The notes beneath the pieces were generated by a model, which was not told where the DNA came from, ran no database searches, and was given only the letters and a program-made list of their open reading frames with translations. A stretch of 64,000 nucleotides of DNA from Pseudorasbora parva (taxonomy: Eukaryota > Chordata > Actinopteri > Cypriniformes > Gobionidae), in NCBI RefSeq assembly GCF_024679245.1, contig NC_090183.1, positions 26,211,809 through 26,275,808 of the forward strand. The letters are read 5' to 3'. Positions 14,731-26,900 of the stretch are shown here, piece by piece (positions within the stretch are counted from its first letter, which is position 1; each line of letters begins with the position of its first letter). A program made the translations under genes and the position numbers.

Positions 14731-16363
14731 CAGAGGTGGACAGTAACTAAGTACATTTACTTGAGTACTCTACCTAAAGTACACTTTTTGAATATCTGTA
14801 TTTTACTTGAATTATATTCTTTCTGGAAACTTATGACTTTAACTTCACTACATTTGAAAGAAAAATATCGTACTTTTTACTCCAATACACTTATATTAAT
14901 GTCCTCAAAGTCGAACATCATTTCTGTAGCAGCTTTGAAAGTCAGTGGATAATTTTTTCTTCTTCTTTAAAGAGTGTTTCAGTTTTTGCATAAAGCCTAT
15001 CAGGAATAACTTATAGGGTCACAAGAAGTTCAATGATTTCCCAGCATTTTTTGAACACTGATTTATAGTTTAGAGCAAAATGGAATTAGATGGATGTATT
15101 CACATAAACAAAGCTGATTAAGTGAACACAAACAGGAGAATATCAGATGTTTTTCATTGTATTAGATCAGTGCGTTCTGCCTTAAGTGACAGCAGCTTTG
15201 TAACTTTTATACAAGAATTTAAATGAGTTTAAGGTAGTCATTTGCTTGCATGTCAGATGGAGCATCCCTGACTGGCTTAAACCATGATGTTATACAAGTC
15301 CTTCTAAAAAAATTAGCATATTGTGATAAAGTTCATTATTTTCCATAATGTAATGTGGGTACTTGACACTGGACTGGGTACAGGCATTTTGGCATTTCCT
15401 TCTCCCCAGTCTTCCTCCAGACTCTGGCACCTTGATTTCCGAATGACATGCAAAATATGCTTTCATCCAAAAAAAGTACTTTGGACCACTGAGCAACAGT
15501 CCAGTGCTGCTTCTCTGTAGCCCAAAGTGGCTTGACCTGGGGAATGCGGCACCTGTAGCCCATTTCCTGCACACGCCTGTGCACGGTGGCTCTGGATGTT
15601 TCTACTCCAGACTCAGTCCACTGCTTCTGCAGGTCCCCCAAGGTCTGGAATCGGTCTTTCTCCACAATCTTCCTCAGGGTCCGGTCACCTCTTCTCGTTG
15701 TGCAGTGTTTTTTGCAATACTTTTTCCTTCCCACTGAGGTGCCTTGATACAGCACTCTGGGAACAGCCTATTCATTCAGAACTTTCTTTCTATGTCTTAC
15801 CCTCTCACTTGAGGGTGTCAATTGATGGCCTTCTGGACAGCAGTCAGGTCGGCAGTCTTACCCATGATTGCGGTTTTTGAGTAATGAACCAGGCTGAGTT
15901 TTTAAAAGCCTCAGGAATCTTTTGCAGGTGTTTAGAGTTAGATGATTAGGTTAACAGCTCGTTTAGAGAACCTTTTCATGATATGCAAATGTTTTGCAAT
16001 TTTGGGTTTTTATGAGCTGTGTGCCAAAATCATCAGTAAGAAAACAATAAAAGACCTGAAACATTTCAGTTGGTGTTCAATTAATCTAAAATATATGAAA
16101 GTTAATTTGTATCATTACATTATTGAAAATAATGAACTATCACAATATGCTATTTTTTAGAAGGACCTGTAGTGTGCAATTCTACAACAATTATAAAAAT
16201 GCATTGACATAAGGAAATTTACTTTGATACTTTTGAAAACAAACACTTCTGCACTTTTACTTAAGTAAAAATCCCTTTTTACAACTTTCACTTTTAATGG
16301 AGTTATATTTGACTAGTATTACATTTATTAAAGTAATTAAGTTGTGTACTTTGTCTACCTCTG
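14731..16363. mobile_element. hAT-like non-autonomous element hosting a Tc1 copy
   Basis: Starts CAGAGGTGGACAGTAACTA and ends with the complement of CAGAGGTAGAC. Flanks are TTCTTCAG (14723-14730) and TTCTTCAC (16364-16371), 7 of 8 identical, the target size of hAT elements. The middle (15295-16169) is a later Tc1 insertion. Confidence 0.75.
15295..16169 (-). mobile_element. Defective Tc1/mariner element, copy 2
   Basis: Same family as 11768-13537, opposite orientation, flanked by TA (15293-15294 and 16170-16171). The left end keeps only about 60 bp of its terminal repeat; the right end is longer. Transposase on minus is open at 15755-15336 and includes TVHRRVQEMGYRCRIPQVKP (the end of the DNA-binding part) and FLDESIFCMSFGN with the first catalytic aspartate. 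It stops at the internal deletion, so the second and third catalytic residues are missing. Confidence 0.9.
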
Positions 16364-16371
16364 TTCTTCAC

Positions 16372-17813
16372 TAAAAAATTTGAATTTAGTCGCACTCCTG
16401 ACTCTTGATCTTCATTTTTCACTACAGGACTTGGGCCATAGCTGTTAACCCCCAACCTTTTACAAAGTGACTTGACGTACTTTTAAATAAAAACATGCAT
16501 GCACGCAAGCGCACCAACACAGATAATAAATGTTTTTTGAAAAATGGTTCTCTTTGGGTTTGCTTAATTTTTAATTTTATTTTAAGCAACATTGACCACA
16601 AAGTTTATGTATTGAGGGTTGGTTGGATGTGATCCTGCCATATGGGCAATTCAAACGTCTCATTCACACGGTTTCATTGGTTAATGTGCATGTGTAAGAA
16701 ATCAGTCTCACCCCAACAAGTCCAGATACATTTTCGATTTTTATTTTCCTTTTTGGACAGTTTATTTTCCAGTGTTATCCATAATCGTTTCCTTTGTCAT
16801 TTTTGCATAATTCTTATAAGGCTATTACGAGGGCCATTGCTATGGTTTCAGACAAACCTGCATAGCAACTGGAAGACAAAAAAAGGGGCTGGACACTGAC
16901 CCATTAGCAAGAATGAGTAAAACATGACATTACTTGACATTTCATTGGCACAAAATGGTCTCTTTTTTTCATCCTTCCAAATATTATAATCTTTAACAAA
17001 CATGACTTCTGAATATCAAAAACGAAATGAAAAAGAATAAGCAGTTTAGTGTACGTTTTAGAGACTTTGGGAATCTTGGGACTTCTACTGCACAAGCAAC
17101 TGCATCCCTGGGACTTCCAAAGCAAATGGCAGTTTGAAAATACTTTTGTAGTGAAAGTCCCTCTTTTAGTCGGAGATTTAAAGGCTGCATGGAAGCCGTT
17201 CCCAGAGACGGAGAGTCAGGGATGGGGACAGAGACAAGTGAAATGTCTGCAACAAAATGGCTACCCTAGGGAACGAGGCAAAAGTACAGCTGGTTACCCA
17301 TTTCCTATGCATGAATCTGACTTCAACCAGAAGCAACATCTTTCAGAGGTATACAGTATATTTTTCCCAAACCCCATTGCAAAGGCAACTATGAGACAGA
17401 GCAGCTTGATAAACCCAAAAAAATAACCTTTGTAATGAAATAATGTTTTTGTAATTAAGTCATATCAAAATTCACTTAAACCTGGATTACAGATCTGAAG
17501 CATGATCAGGAGTACTTTTGTTTTCCTTCAATTTGTAATTCGCTCTATAAATGGAAACAGGCCGTCTCATTTCATACTAAATAAGGTGAACCTGGTAGAG
17601 ATCACCTCTCATAAAGAGAACAATGTTTACCACCTGTTTTGTTTTTAAGGGTAACAATAATCAAGACCCTTATTAGCAGAAGTAATTTGAGCAGAGGAAC
17701 TGATATACTGAGGGTCAGAGGAAGTGGTCAGTCCACATCCAAATGGGTCAAATGAGGGATAATAGTAAAGGGGAACCAGGAGATTGCAATGTAACCACTG
17801 AAGAACACACATT
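16372..17813 (-). other. hdlbp: hdlbp 3' UTR and downstream flank (3' UTR limit unknown)
   Basis: Sequence after the hdlbp stop codon with no coding signal on either strand. The TTTATT at 16761-16766 gives a minus-strand AATAAA and is the most plausible polyadenylation signal seen, implying a 3' UTR of about 1.05 kb; another lies near 16575. Vertebrate vigilin mRNAs are known to have long 3' UTRs, but the end here is inference. Confidence 0.35.
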
Positions 17814-17906
17814 TTAAAAACGTTTGGGTCCCCATGGAGAAGATCTTGCAGTAGCCACAGGTGCGCCGAAACTGGGGAATTCCTCGGAGCTGCTCATATC
17901 CGGAGC
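17814..17906 (-). CDS. hdlbp: hdlbp coding exon 26, C-terminus and stop (1243-1272)
   Basis: APDMSSSEEFPSFGAP ... SSPWGPKRF then TAA. The WGPKR end is conserved in vertebrate vigilins; an extra Phe follows here. The longer overlapping open frame (GSGYEQLRG...) is a wrong-frame shadow. Confidence 0.94.
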   Translation of the reverse strand, partial: APDMSSSEEFPSFGAPVATARSSPWGPKRF

Positions 17907-20900
17907 CTAAAGCCAAAAACACAGGTGACAAGTTTAATTCCACTATTAGAATTATTCTTAAATCTAGGATGCCATTTTCCTCAAGTTTAACTTTGCAGCA
18001 GATTCTTACTAAAGACATAACATTGGTTTACCTTTTCACTGCCAGTGGTCCAAGGAGCCTCCCGCACAACAAAGCCCTTGGATGGGCCACGAGGTTCTTC
18101 CATGCTGGATGCAGAAGAACTAGAAGGCTTCATATAGGCCATTTTGGCTTCATTTTCAACTACGTCAGCAATCTGAGGGTAAAACATGTTTTGTAAATTT
18201 AGTACTTTAAAATTACAACAAAATAAAATCGTATCCAGCCAAAGTATAGCAATCTTACATATTCTTCCTCCAGATTCAGAAGGTGATCAATGGCTTCATC
18301 GACATGCTCTGGACGGCCAGTCACAGTCACTAAATTTGGATCTGCAGCGCCACTCTGAGGGAACCGAACATCAACCTGGAAAAGACAAAATATCCAGAAC
18401 ATGAACAAACATTTATATAAAATAAAAAAACACCTTAAATAGAAGTCAAATACTTGGTCGCCTCAATTAATTTGTTTTTGTTTTTTAGGACCACCACCAG
18501 CTCACCTTAAACTCATCCATGATCTTACGGATTCCCTTGCCACGTGCCCCTATGATGCGAGCGTGGACTCTGCTGTCCAGGGTGATGTCTTCAGAAATCA
18601 TTTCCTCCAGTTCATCCACTATAGCCTGAATAGCATCACGTGCCGCCACAGCATTCTGCTCATAGCCAGTAATGGTAATCTGATCCTAAAAGACCAAGAA
18701 AATAAAGTTGCCATGTTTTCAAAGAAAACTGTTTTTGTTTTATCCATTTAGGCTCCAGCCTGTTACCTGGTTCTCATCATTTTTCTCTGGAAACTGAATG
18801 TTAACCTCATGCTCATTGCGGATTTGGGTAATTATGGCGCCCTTGCGCCCAATAATCTTGGGGTGATACTTGGGATCCACAGTGATGGTCAGCTTGAAGC
18901 TCCTGAGAGCCTGCAGACAAATAGAATTTAATCATATATCATTATATAATAATAAAAAACTAGAGTGGCGATAATTTGAACAATGTTTTCTTTGCTTCAG
19001 ACTTACTCGATCCTCCTGTTCAGCCTGTAGCTCTTTGACACGCTCAAGAAGACCCTCTTTAGCGCGGTCAAGGTGGGTGGACAGGCCAGTAATGGAGATA
19101 ATGTGAGACTGTAAATCATGAGCAGGCACTTGAATATTAACCTGTAGGAAAATATAAAATGTTAGGAATGAAAAGACAACCACAATAAAAACTAATATGC
19201 TGTAAAAACCTGCAGTGATGCATGTTTATAATCCACTGAAATCAGCTGTAAAGAGACAAACCTCAAACTCATCCATCATCTTGCGAATTCCACTTCCTTT
19301 TTGGCCAATGATGTAGCGATGAAGCTCAAAAGGCACTTCCACCTCAATGGTCACAGGAACCAAAGCCTAAACGACAAATATTGTTTACACAACCGATAAA
19401 TGCCCGCAAACACAAAAATAAGAACTAGAGCATACTGCATGTAGGCAGTCATACCTTTAGCGCCTCAACAGCAGCTTCACACCTCTCTTTGCGGCCAGAG
19501 AGCACAATGACGTCACACTTCTTTGGGGCCAAAGGATCAGCAGGTTCTTTGACCTCACCATTGGCTTCCCCATTCTCCTGAACTGGAGTATCAGCTGGAG
19601 GAGCTGAATAAAAAAAGGCCACAGGTTTGACTTTTAGAGGCTTGCCACAGAAATTAAAATCAGGAATGTGATTCTGTTTGCATGTTATGCAGAGCTATTA
19701 AAGCAAAGCTATAAAAAAAAAAGAAAAAAAAAAGTTAAAGGCTAATGCTTTCCCCCTTGAAGTACACTTGAAAAAATGTTGATAAATTTTTTGCTAGCCA
19801 TTTAGTGGTTCATGACCACAAAAAAAAAAAAAAAAAAACCTTTTGATAAGTGTCGGCTGCATGCATTAATGTGCATGTTCCAAGGGGCAGATATCTAAAA
19901 GATTCATACACTGAGACCTCAAATTTTTCTTGATCTTTTGACATAAAGTCACAACTCAATTTCCCGTATATGTCCACAAACAGCTTTTATTGAAACCAAG
20001 CTCAGAAAACAACTCGTTTCAGATGGTCACATTATTGTCCGTGTGATGAAAGACCACCTCTGCAGGAGAAGATCAAAGCATACGTCTACATCAGTCTCTT
20101 CAGCCCAAGCCATCGATTCACACGTCACGTAGCAGTAAATGTGAGACAGGCACAAACATGATTACTCCAAAACGTCTCAGAGGCATCTCTATAGTTTGGT
20201 TGCTGAAGTGTCTCAAAAACAAGTCTTTGCATTCCCATCCTTGTGATCATAACATTAAAAGATAGTTCCTCAAATGCTTTCTTAAATGAACTTCGATTCC
20301 AGTGAGACACTGCTTTTGGTAGCTTAATTTTACTGTAGGTTCATTTTTAAACAAGACGCAGGCTTTTCAAGAGAGACTGAAAATAAAAGAAGCAGTCCTG
20401 ACTGACTACTGTATTAGATCTGACAGTGTCTGACATGTTGCAACACACAAGCATGATTTAGAAGTGTCATTAATTGATTTGTCTGATAAAGATCGTTTGA
20501 TATGTAATGAGTATTTATACTGTAGTGCCACAGATATTCTGTACCCTCTTCTTTGGGAATTCCCTGCATTAACCCAGCAGTTCCAAGCCATTTTCTGTAA
20601 TCCTGAATAAAACATTTAGCGAGCGACATCTTTGGTTTCTTCATTAGTAAGACAAATTTCATTTTGTTTAACACACGACACTGCAAATTGACAATGTATA
20701 TGTTTTTTGCTTTAGTAAAAAGGATCACCGATGAATAGCCCATAAGAACGACAAACAACGGAACAATCATCCATAATTGAGTTTATCATTTAAATCCTAT
20801 AAGTCATCCTTAGTAATGAAATATTTAAAAACAACGGAAGTTTTCAAAACTATTCTAAACGTGTAATGGTGGGGACATTGTATATTTTAATATGTAAAAC

Positions 20901-23900
20901 TGTTACCCAATCAAAGCAGTGGGCGTTTACTTCCCAGTCCTGAATACAGCACGCCCATCAAAACGGAGAGTTTCAAAGAGAGGGTCAAAAACAGGGTAGA
21001 AAATAGCTTATTACTTCTAAATTAGGATTTTTTTTAAGTAAAAATCTTGATATATTTATAACAAATGTTTTCTAAAGTCCACTTACATTATATCATTATG
21101 TGAGTTCATGACACCATAAAGAATTTAACATTAAAATCTAACTTAAAATGTTTAACCAGACACAAAAATCAAGATTAAAACATTTGTTTTTGAAGAACAA
21201 ATATTTCTGGAATACAGAACATACCTCACAAAACAAATCATGGTTAATTTAAATCAATGAAATCACCCATGCTAATATGAATCAATACATTATTGAATCC
21301 AGCAGCTGGTTGTCAATTAGAGCAGAAATACCGGAAAAATGTTTCCCCACATCTTACTATTATTTATTTAGCTATTCCAAATTGCCATCACTGATGTGAA
21401 AATGTTAATGTGACATCATAAAAATGGCTCATCTTGCCATCTTCGTGGTTGAGCTTCAGCTTGAATACTCTTGTACGAGCGAGAGTTGAGGCTTTATTTC
21501 AAAAGATCAAGAAACATTTGATTTTCCATGATATGACCTTTTAATTATTGACAGGTACTGTATTTACCTTGCTGGTCCTCTCTGTCTGGAAACTTGATCT
21601 GCACATTGTGGTCTTTAGTGATCTGCTGTATGCGAGAGCCCTTCGGCCCCATTATGGAGCGGTGGAACTTCTGAGGGATCACACACTCCATGATCACTTG
21701 CGCATCCTGCAGATTTAGAGGAATATTATAGTTATATTATAGTTTAATTACATAGTCCATTACCTCCTTAAAATGGCACAATAACTGCAGTTGTCCGAGA
21801 AATGTAAACTGCATTCATTTATTGCAGATTGTAACATCCACTCACCAAATCATCAATCAATTCCAGCATGCGTTTCTTGGCAGCCTCCACACAATCTTTG
21901 GCTCCCTTTAGGGTGACTTTATCACTCTGTGAGCCAGTTCGGGGGAAACTGACTATAACGCCACCATACTCATCAGCGATGTCCCTCAGGACTTGGCCAC
22001 GACGTGCCACAAAGAAACGATGGTGCTTGGGATCGACGATCATGAAATCCTCTACAACGTTATCCTGATATCAGAAACATGAAAGCAAATGGAGACCATT
22101 CAGAAGATACTTACAGATTTTAGAAAGAAACCATTTTAGAAGATTTTACTGATCATAGGTGCTCCGATTGATCGGCATCGGCCGAAAATCACATTCTATG
22201 ACTCCATCACGAGTCACTAAAATAGGCTTCTCGCTAACCTATCGCAAATTGATAACGCCAGTGTGGAGTTATGCGAGTAATTATCTATACGGTGCTTGAA
22301 CGGTCAAATACACACACTTGTGTCAAAATACCCATCTTTACAAGCATCCTAAACAGTAGTTTGTCTTAAATTAGCTTAAAGTGTATTCTGCGTTAAACTG
22401 AGAGGAGGCTAATAAGGCTGCTGGGTCATGTTAAGCAGTCTCAGCTTGCTCTTAAATAAATCACTTTTGTGAAGATTATGCACAGTTTTTATACATTTGA
22501 TTATTTTATACAATTTATGTTGTATTTCTATTTCTAGTGCTTGAAGTTTAGCACTCAGGTGTTGATGGTGGGTGACTATTCCGCATATGTTCTGGATGAA
22601 AGGATCAATACATCTCCCCAAAATTTTCAAAGAGAATCCTGCCTTACATAAGACAAAGGACAAATACTCAGCACTTGCTGAATAATATTCCTACACTTTA
22701 TAGGTTGTAATGATGTTCAGTTTGACATGAGTCTTGTAGGTGCTTTAATAAGCCAGAGAATCCTAATATGTAGAGTATATTGTGTAAGCCATTTTTTAAA
22801 AAGCCCTATTGCAAAGTTGTGCAAAATGAATATTTGCTCTGCTCCTCTAATTCTCAATTGGAAAAATATAAAGCATTACTGTAAATAACATCTGTGGTAT
22901 TAACTGGAAAAAATATTGACTAGCTTAATACTTATATAAAGCTTGAAATGATAGGGATCGGTCATGACAGAAAATAAATAATTGGTATCAGCAGCAATTC
23001 TTATTGGAGCATCCCAAGAGTTGGGGTTAAGAGAGACAAACATGGGGACTAACCAAGCTCTTAATGAGTGCCTCCAGCTCCTTCTGTGCTTCTGCAACAG
23101 CTTCCTCTGTACCGATGACGGTGATCAGCTCCTGATCCTTATCATCAGCAGTAGGGAAGATGATCCTGGCGCCAGTGCTGTCCCGTACCTTGCGGATATT
23201 TCCACCTCCCTTTCCAATAAGGAACTTGTGGTATTCGGGTTTGGCACGAAGCTCAACTGTGTGGCTTTTAGTTTGCTATTAAAAAACAAGTAGTCAATTA
23301 AACTGCTTTTAGAGCAACAATAACTGGTTTTGTGTTAAAAACAGTTTGGATATTGTACTAACAAAGCTTGTGCCCAAATGACATTCCAAGCATAGCATCA
23401 GTATTATCGGCTTTAAGTTTCAAGTTCAAGGAAAGCAATCCCTTCAAACATACCTTCTCTTCTGCCAGGGACAGCAGCTGTTTCTTGGCTTTCTCTACCT
23501 CCTCTGCCGGGCCTCTGATTGTCACTGCATCGATGCCAGAGCCCTCTGTTGGGAAATGGATGTGCACACCACCACACTCCTCCATGATGGAACGCACAAA
23601 ACGCCCCTTAGAACCAATAAGGGAATTGTGCAGTTTGGAGGGGATGGACACCTCTACCTCTGTAATATTCGCCTGCACAGATATTTGAGAACAATGAATA
23701 CATTTTCTACCATCCACATACATATACTATTCGAATGTTTGGGGTGTGTAATGTTTTGAAAAGTCTCTTGCATTTATATGAGCAAAAATGGAATACAAAC
23801 TACAATGTTTTAAAAATTCTTAGTCCTCAAATTTTTAAAATGCCCCTATTGTGCCACTTTAAATGTTCCTAGTCTTGTTTTGGAGGTCTCCTACAATAGG

Positions 23901-26900
23901 TTTACATACACAATACTTCTAATATAAATTGTTCAGCACCTTTTTTTAAAGGGGTGGTTCTGTGTTTTTTTTTTCTAGGCTTGGTTGTGATTATGGGGCG
24001 CAGTATAACATGTCTTAATACTTCCTTTTTTTTAACGCTGTATTGTTCTTATATTTTACCTTTATTCTAGCCTGACAAGCCAGACCCACATCAAGATGTT
24101 TGGTCTGGAAACTCTCCATTGACAGGGCTCAATCCGAGGGGGCGGGATAAAAGGTTGTCTTTCAAACTCCCTCTGCACACGATTGGATAGCGCTACAACC
24201 AACCAGAGCGACGTGAAGCGGAGCTCCTTGATAGATTAAACATTCGCCGTGTCCGGGCAGCAAAACACATCTTCCATTTGTGAGAATGACTTCAGTGCCA
24301 TTCTTTTCTCAGAGAAAAGCTTAACTCCAAGTCTTCCACAGTCGCGGTCAAAGCTGATTCGAAAGACTGTGTCAGTTTCTGTATTTACTAGAAGCATGCA
24401 AATGCAACTCGGCCATCATCATTATGGCCCTGCCCACCGACTCTATACACGATGTGATTGGCTCAACAAGAGTTTGGCGTTGGGCTGATTAGATTTGCTG
24501 TCGCTAGGGTGCGTCTAGATTTCTAGGCTACCTTTATTCCATACCGCTGTCTCAACTGTCCTTTGAACGACTCGTTTGCTTCTTGCTACTATGAAGCCCA
24601 TCCATCCAAAAAACGCAATGGTCTTCGATTGATTAGATGGCCAAATGTAGTTTCATGTATTTTTAATTAGCTGAAGTGCCAAGCACAGGTTGCCCGGAAA
24701 TGCCTCGCCCCTTATCATTACAGGCAGAAGTCACATCTGCGGTGACTAGCAACAGTTAATGATGTCACTAACCCAGGTAGAAGCTTGTTGTAGTCCAAAC
24801 CGGCCATTTTTGTAGGCAATAAACTGCCATAACTTTAAAAGACAATATCTCCGTTTGCATTGAACTTTCAGCGCTGTAACTTTGCAGATACTGTTTATGC
24901 TCAAGCAGCAACATTACACATTAACTAAAGTTAAAAAAAGTGAAATTGCATGCAACCACCCCTTTATAGGTTCAGTGTGTAGTATTTATAAGGATCTATT
25001 GACAGAAATGCAATGTAATATACATAACTGTGTTTCCAGTGGAGTACAAAGACCTTACATAATGAACCATTATGTTTATTACCTTAGAATGAGCCATTTC
25101 TATCAACATACACCACAGGTGCCCTAAAAGGGAAATCGCCGTTTTGCGGAATCATGTTTCTACAGTAGCCCTAAACGGACAAACTGCTCTATAGAGCAAT
25201 AGTGACTTTCTGCCATCTCCGACGACATTTGTCCTGTCAGCCACGGTAGCTTCTCTCTGTGCACCGAAAGGGATGGGGGTGCGCAATTCACAACCTCACC
25301 ACTAGGTGCCGCTTAAAATCACACTGCACCTTTACGGTGTGTTCACAAGGGGCGTAGGGGTTTGACGGAGGGCGTGGCTGAAGCTTGGTGCTGCCGCGAT
25401 CGTCATCGTGACAACAGCCAATCACATTTAAACATACGGCGCTTGAAAAGTTGAGAAATCTTCAACTTCTGCCGCTTGCAACGCGAGTGAAGCGACGCGA
25501 CGGAACCCACAATTCAGTTCGGCAACGGAGGATGTCACCCATTCAAAGTAAATGGGAAGCGTTAACGCCTACGCCCCGTGTGAATGCGCCGTTAAAGTCT
25601 GAAAATTGTTTCTGAGGTTTCCTCAGGATTGCACATGTCCTGAGGTTTCCTCAGGATTGTATACACAATGATGTGAACAGTAACGACGACATAAGTTCAC
25701 ACACTTAGTCATGCCAGAGTCCTTCTCATTTTGAAGTCAGAAAACACGATGTCAAAAACAAATTAACACTTTCAGACCTCGGCTACAACTACAGTTAAGG
25801 GCAGGTCAAAGTAGAAGTTGTTTGCGTATAGCCAATGAAGATTGTCTGTACGGTGGTCCATAGTCTGTCATTATGCAAATGTGTTCCAAACCCAAGCAGG
25901 AATTATTGAGGACTCATTTCAGCATTTCAGAACAGATTTTGTTTTAGGAGACCGTAACTATTTGTTGTGCACCCTTATCTTTAAATCTTTGCAGACCTTT
26001 TCCATTCACAGATAGCTATATTACACAACAATAGGGGCACTTTAACAAGCAAGATGGACCTCTAACCTCATATTAAAGTTGATTTCAGAAAGAAAAGAAA
26101 AAAAGAAAGAAAAAAAAAATCACCAGTTCTTTTTGAATGGCAAGGATCCTGTTTTTTGCTGCCTCGCAGTTTGCCTTCTTCCCAGTGATGACAATCATTT
26201 CAGAGTTGCTGTTTTCCGCAGGCAGGTCAATCTTAGTGTTAGTTTCTTCACGAATCTAACAAAGACAAAGTGCCAGTAAGTAAACAGTCTGAGAATTGAT
26301 GAACATGCAAGTCTAAAAATTAACCAGTCACCTTCTTTATATTTGCTCCTCCTTTGCCAATTATGTTTTTGTGGAATTGCTTGAAAATGGGAACAGAGAC
26401 AGAAAAGCTGTTCTCAACCTGGAAAAAGAACAAAAGAAGGGAAGTTTAAGAAAGAAAAAAAAAGACAAGAGTGTCATTTCACAGACCATTATGCCCAAAA
26501 CACAGAGCTTTTCAAACTACATTTTATAGTGTGCAGCAGCATAGGCGGTCAACATAGATACTACAAAGTTTCATTCTTGCCTCATGTTTTTTTTATTACA
26601 ATTTTATTTGTATTCATTTAAAAGCTGAATGCAGCTCTTAATCCAGTCACACAGGTTTCATCAATGCAGGAGTCTATTGTTGCAGTCTCGAGTGATTTGT
26701 TGTTGCCAAAACTTTTGCACGGTGTATGTACGCCCTAGTGTACGCATAAAAACGTAAGCATATTTCAGGCTTTAAGGCTCATTTGCAACATAACTAAAGT
26801 TAACTTTGCTTTTCTTTTTTTAAACGGGGAAGACAACACCACAACTATAACAATATAGTTGGGAACGCTTTCAGAATAACTTTCTCCAGCTGAGTAATAA

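Larger units (their letters stand above)
23839..26041. mobile_element. Outer TTAA-flanked MITE (family P3) hosting nested elements
   Basis: Ends AATGCCCCTATTGTG and complement of AGTGCCCCTATTGTTG; TTAA on both sides (23835-23838, 26042-26045). Between its ends sit at least four other elements (23950-24963 with 24068-24530 inside, 24968-25331 and 25335-25591). It lies in the hdlbp intron between coding exons 14 and 15. Related copy at 30559-31254. Confidence 0.75.

Noticed and set aside
17728..18018. 96-codon frame overlapping the last vigilin exon
   Set aside because: The spliced in-frame reading gives the conserved SSEEFPSFGAP...WGPKR end; this frame is a shadow.
21868..22068. Plus-strand frames opposite vigilin exons (also 23368-23688, 32525-32796, 32921-33172)
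   Set aside because: Antisense shadows of conserved KH exons; no independent domain or start context.
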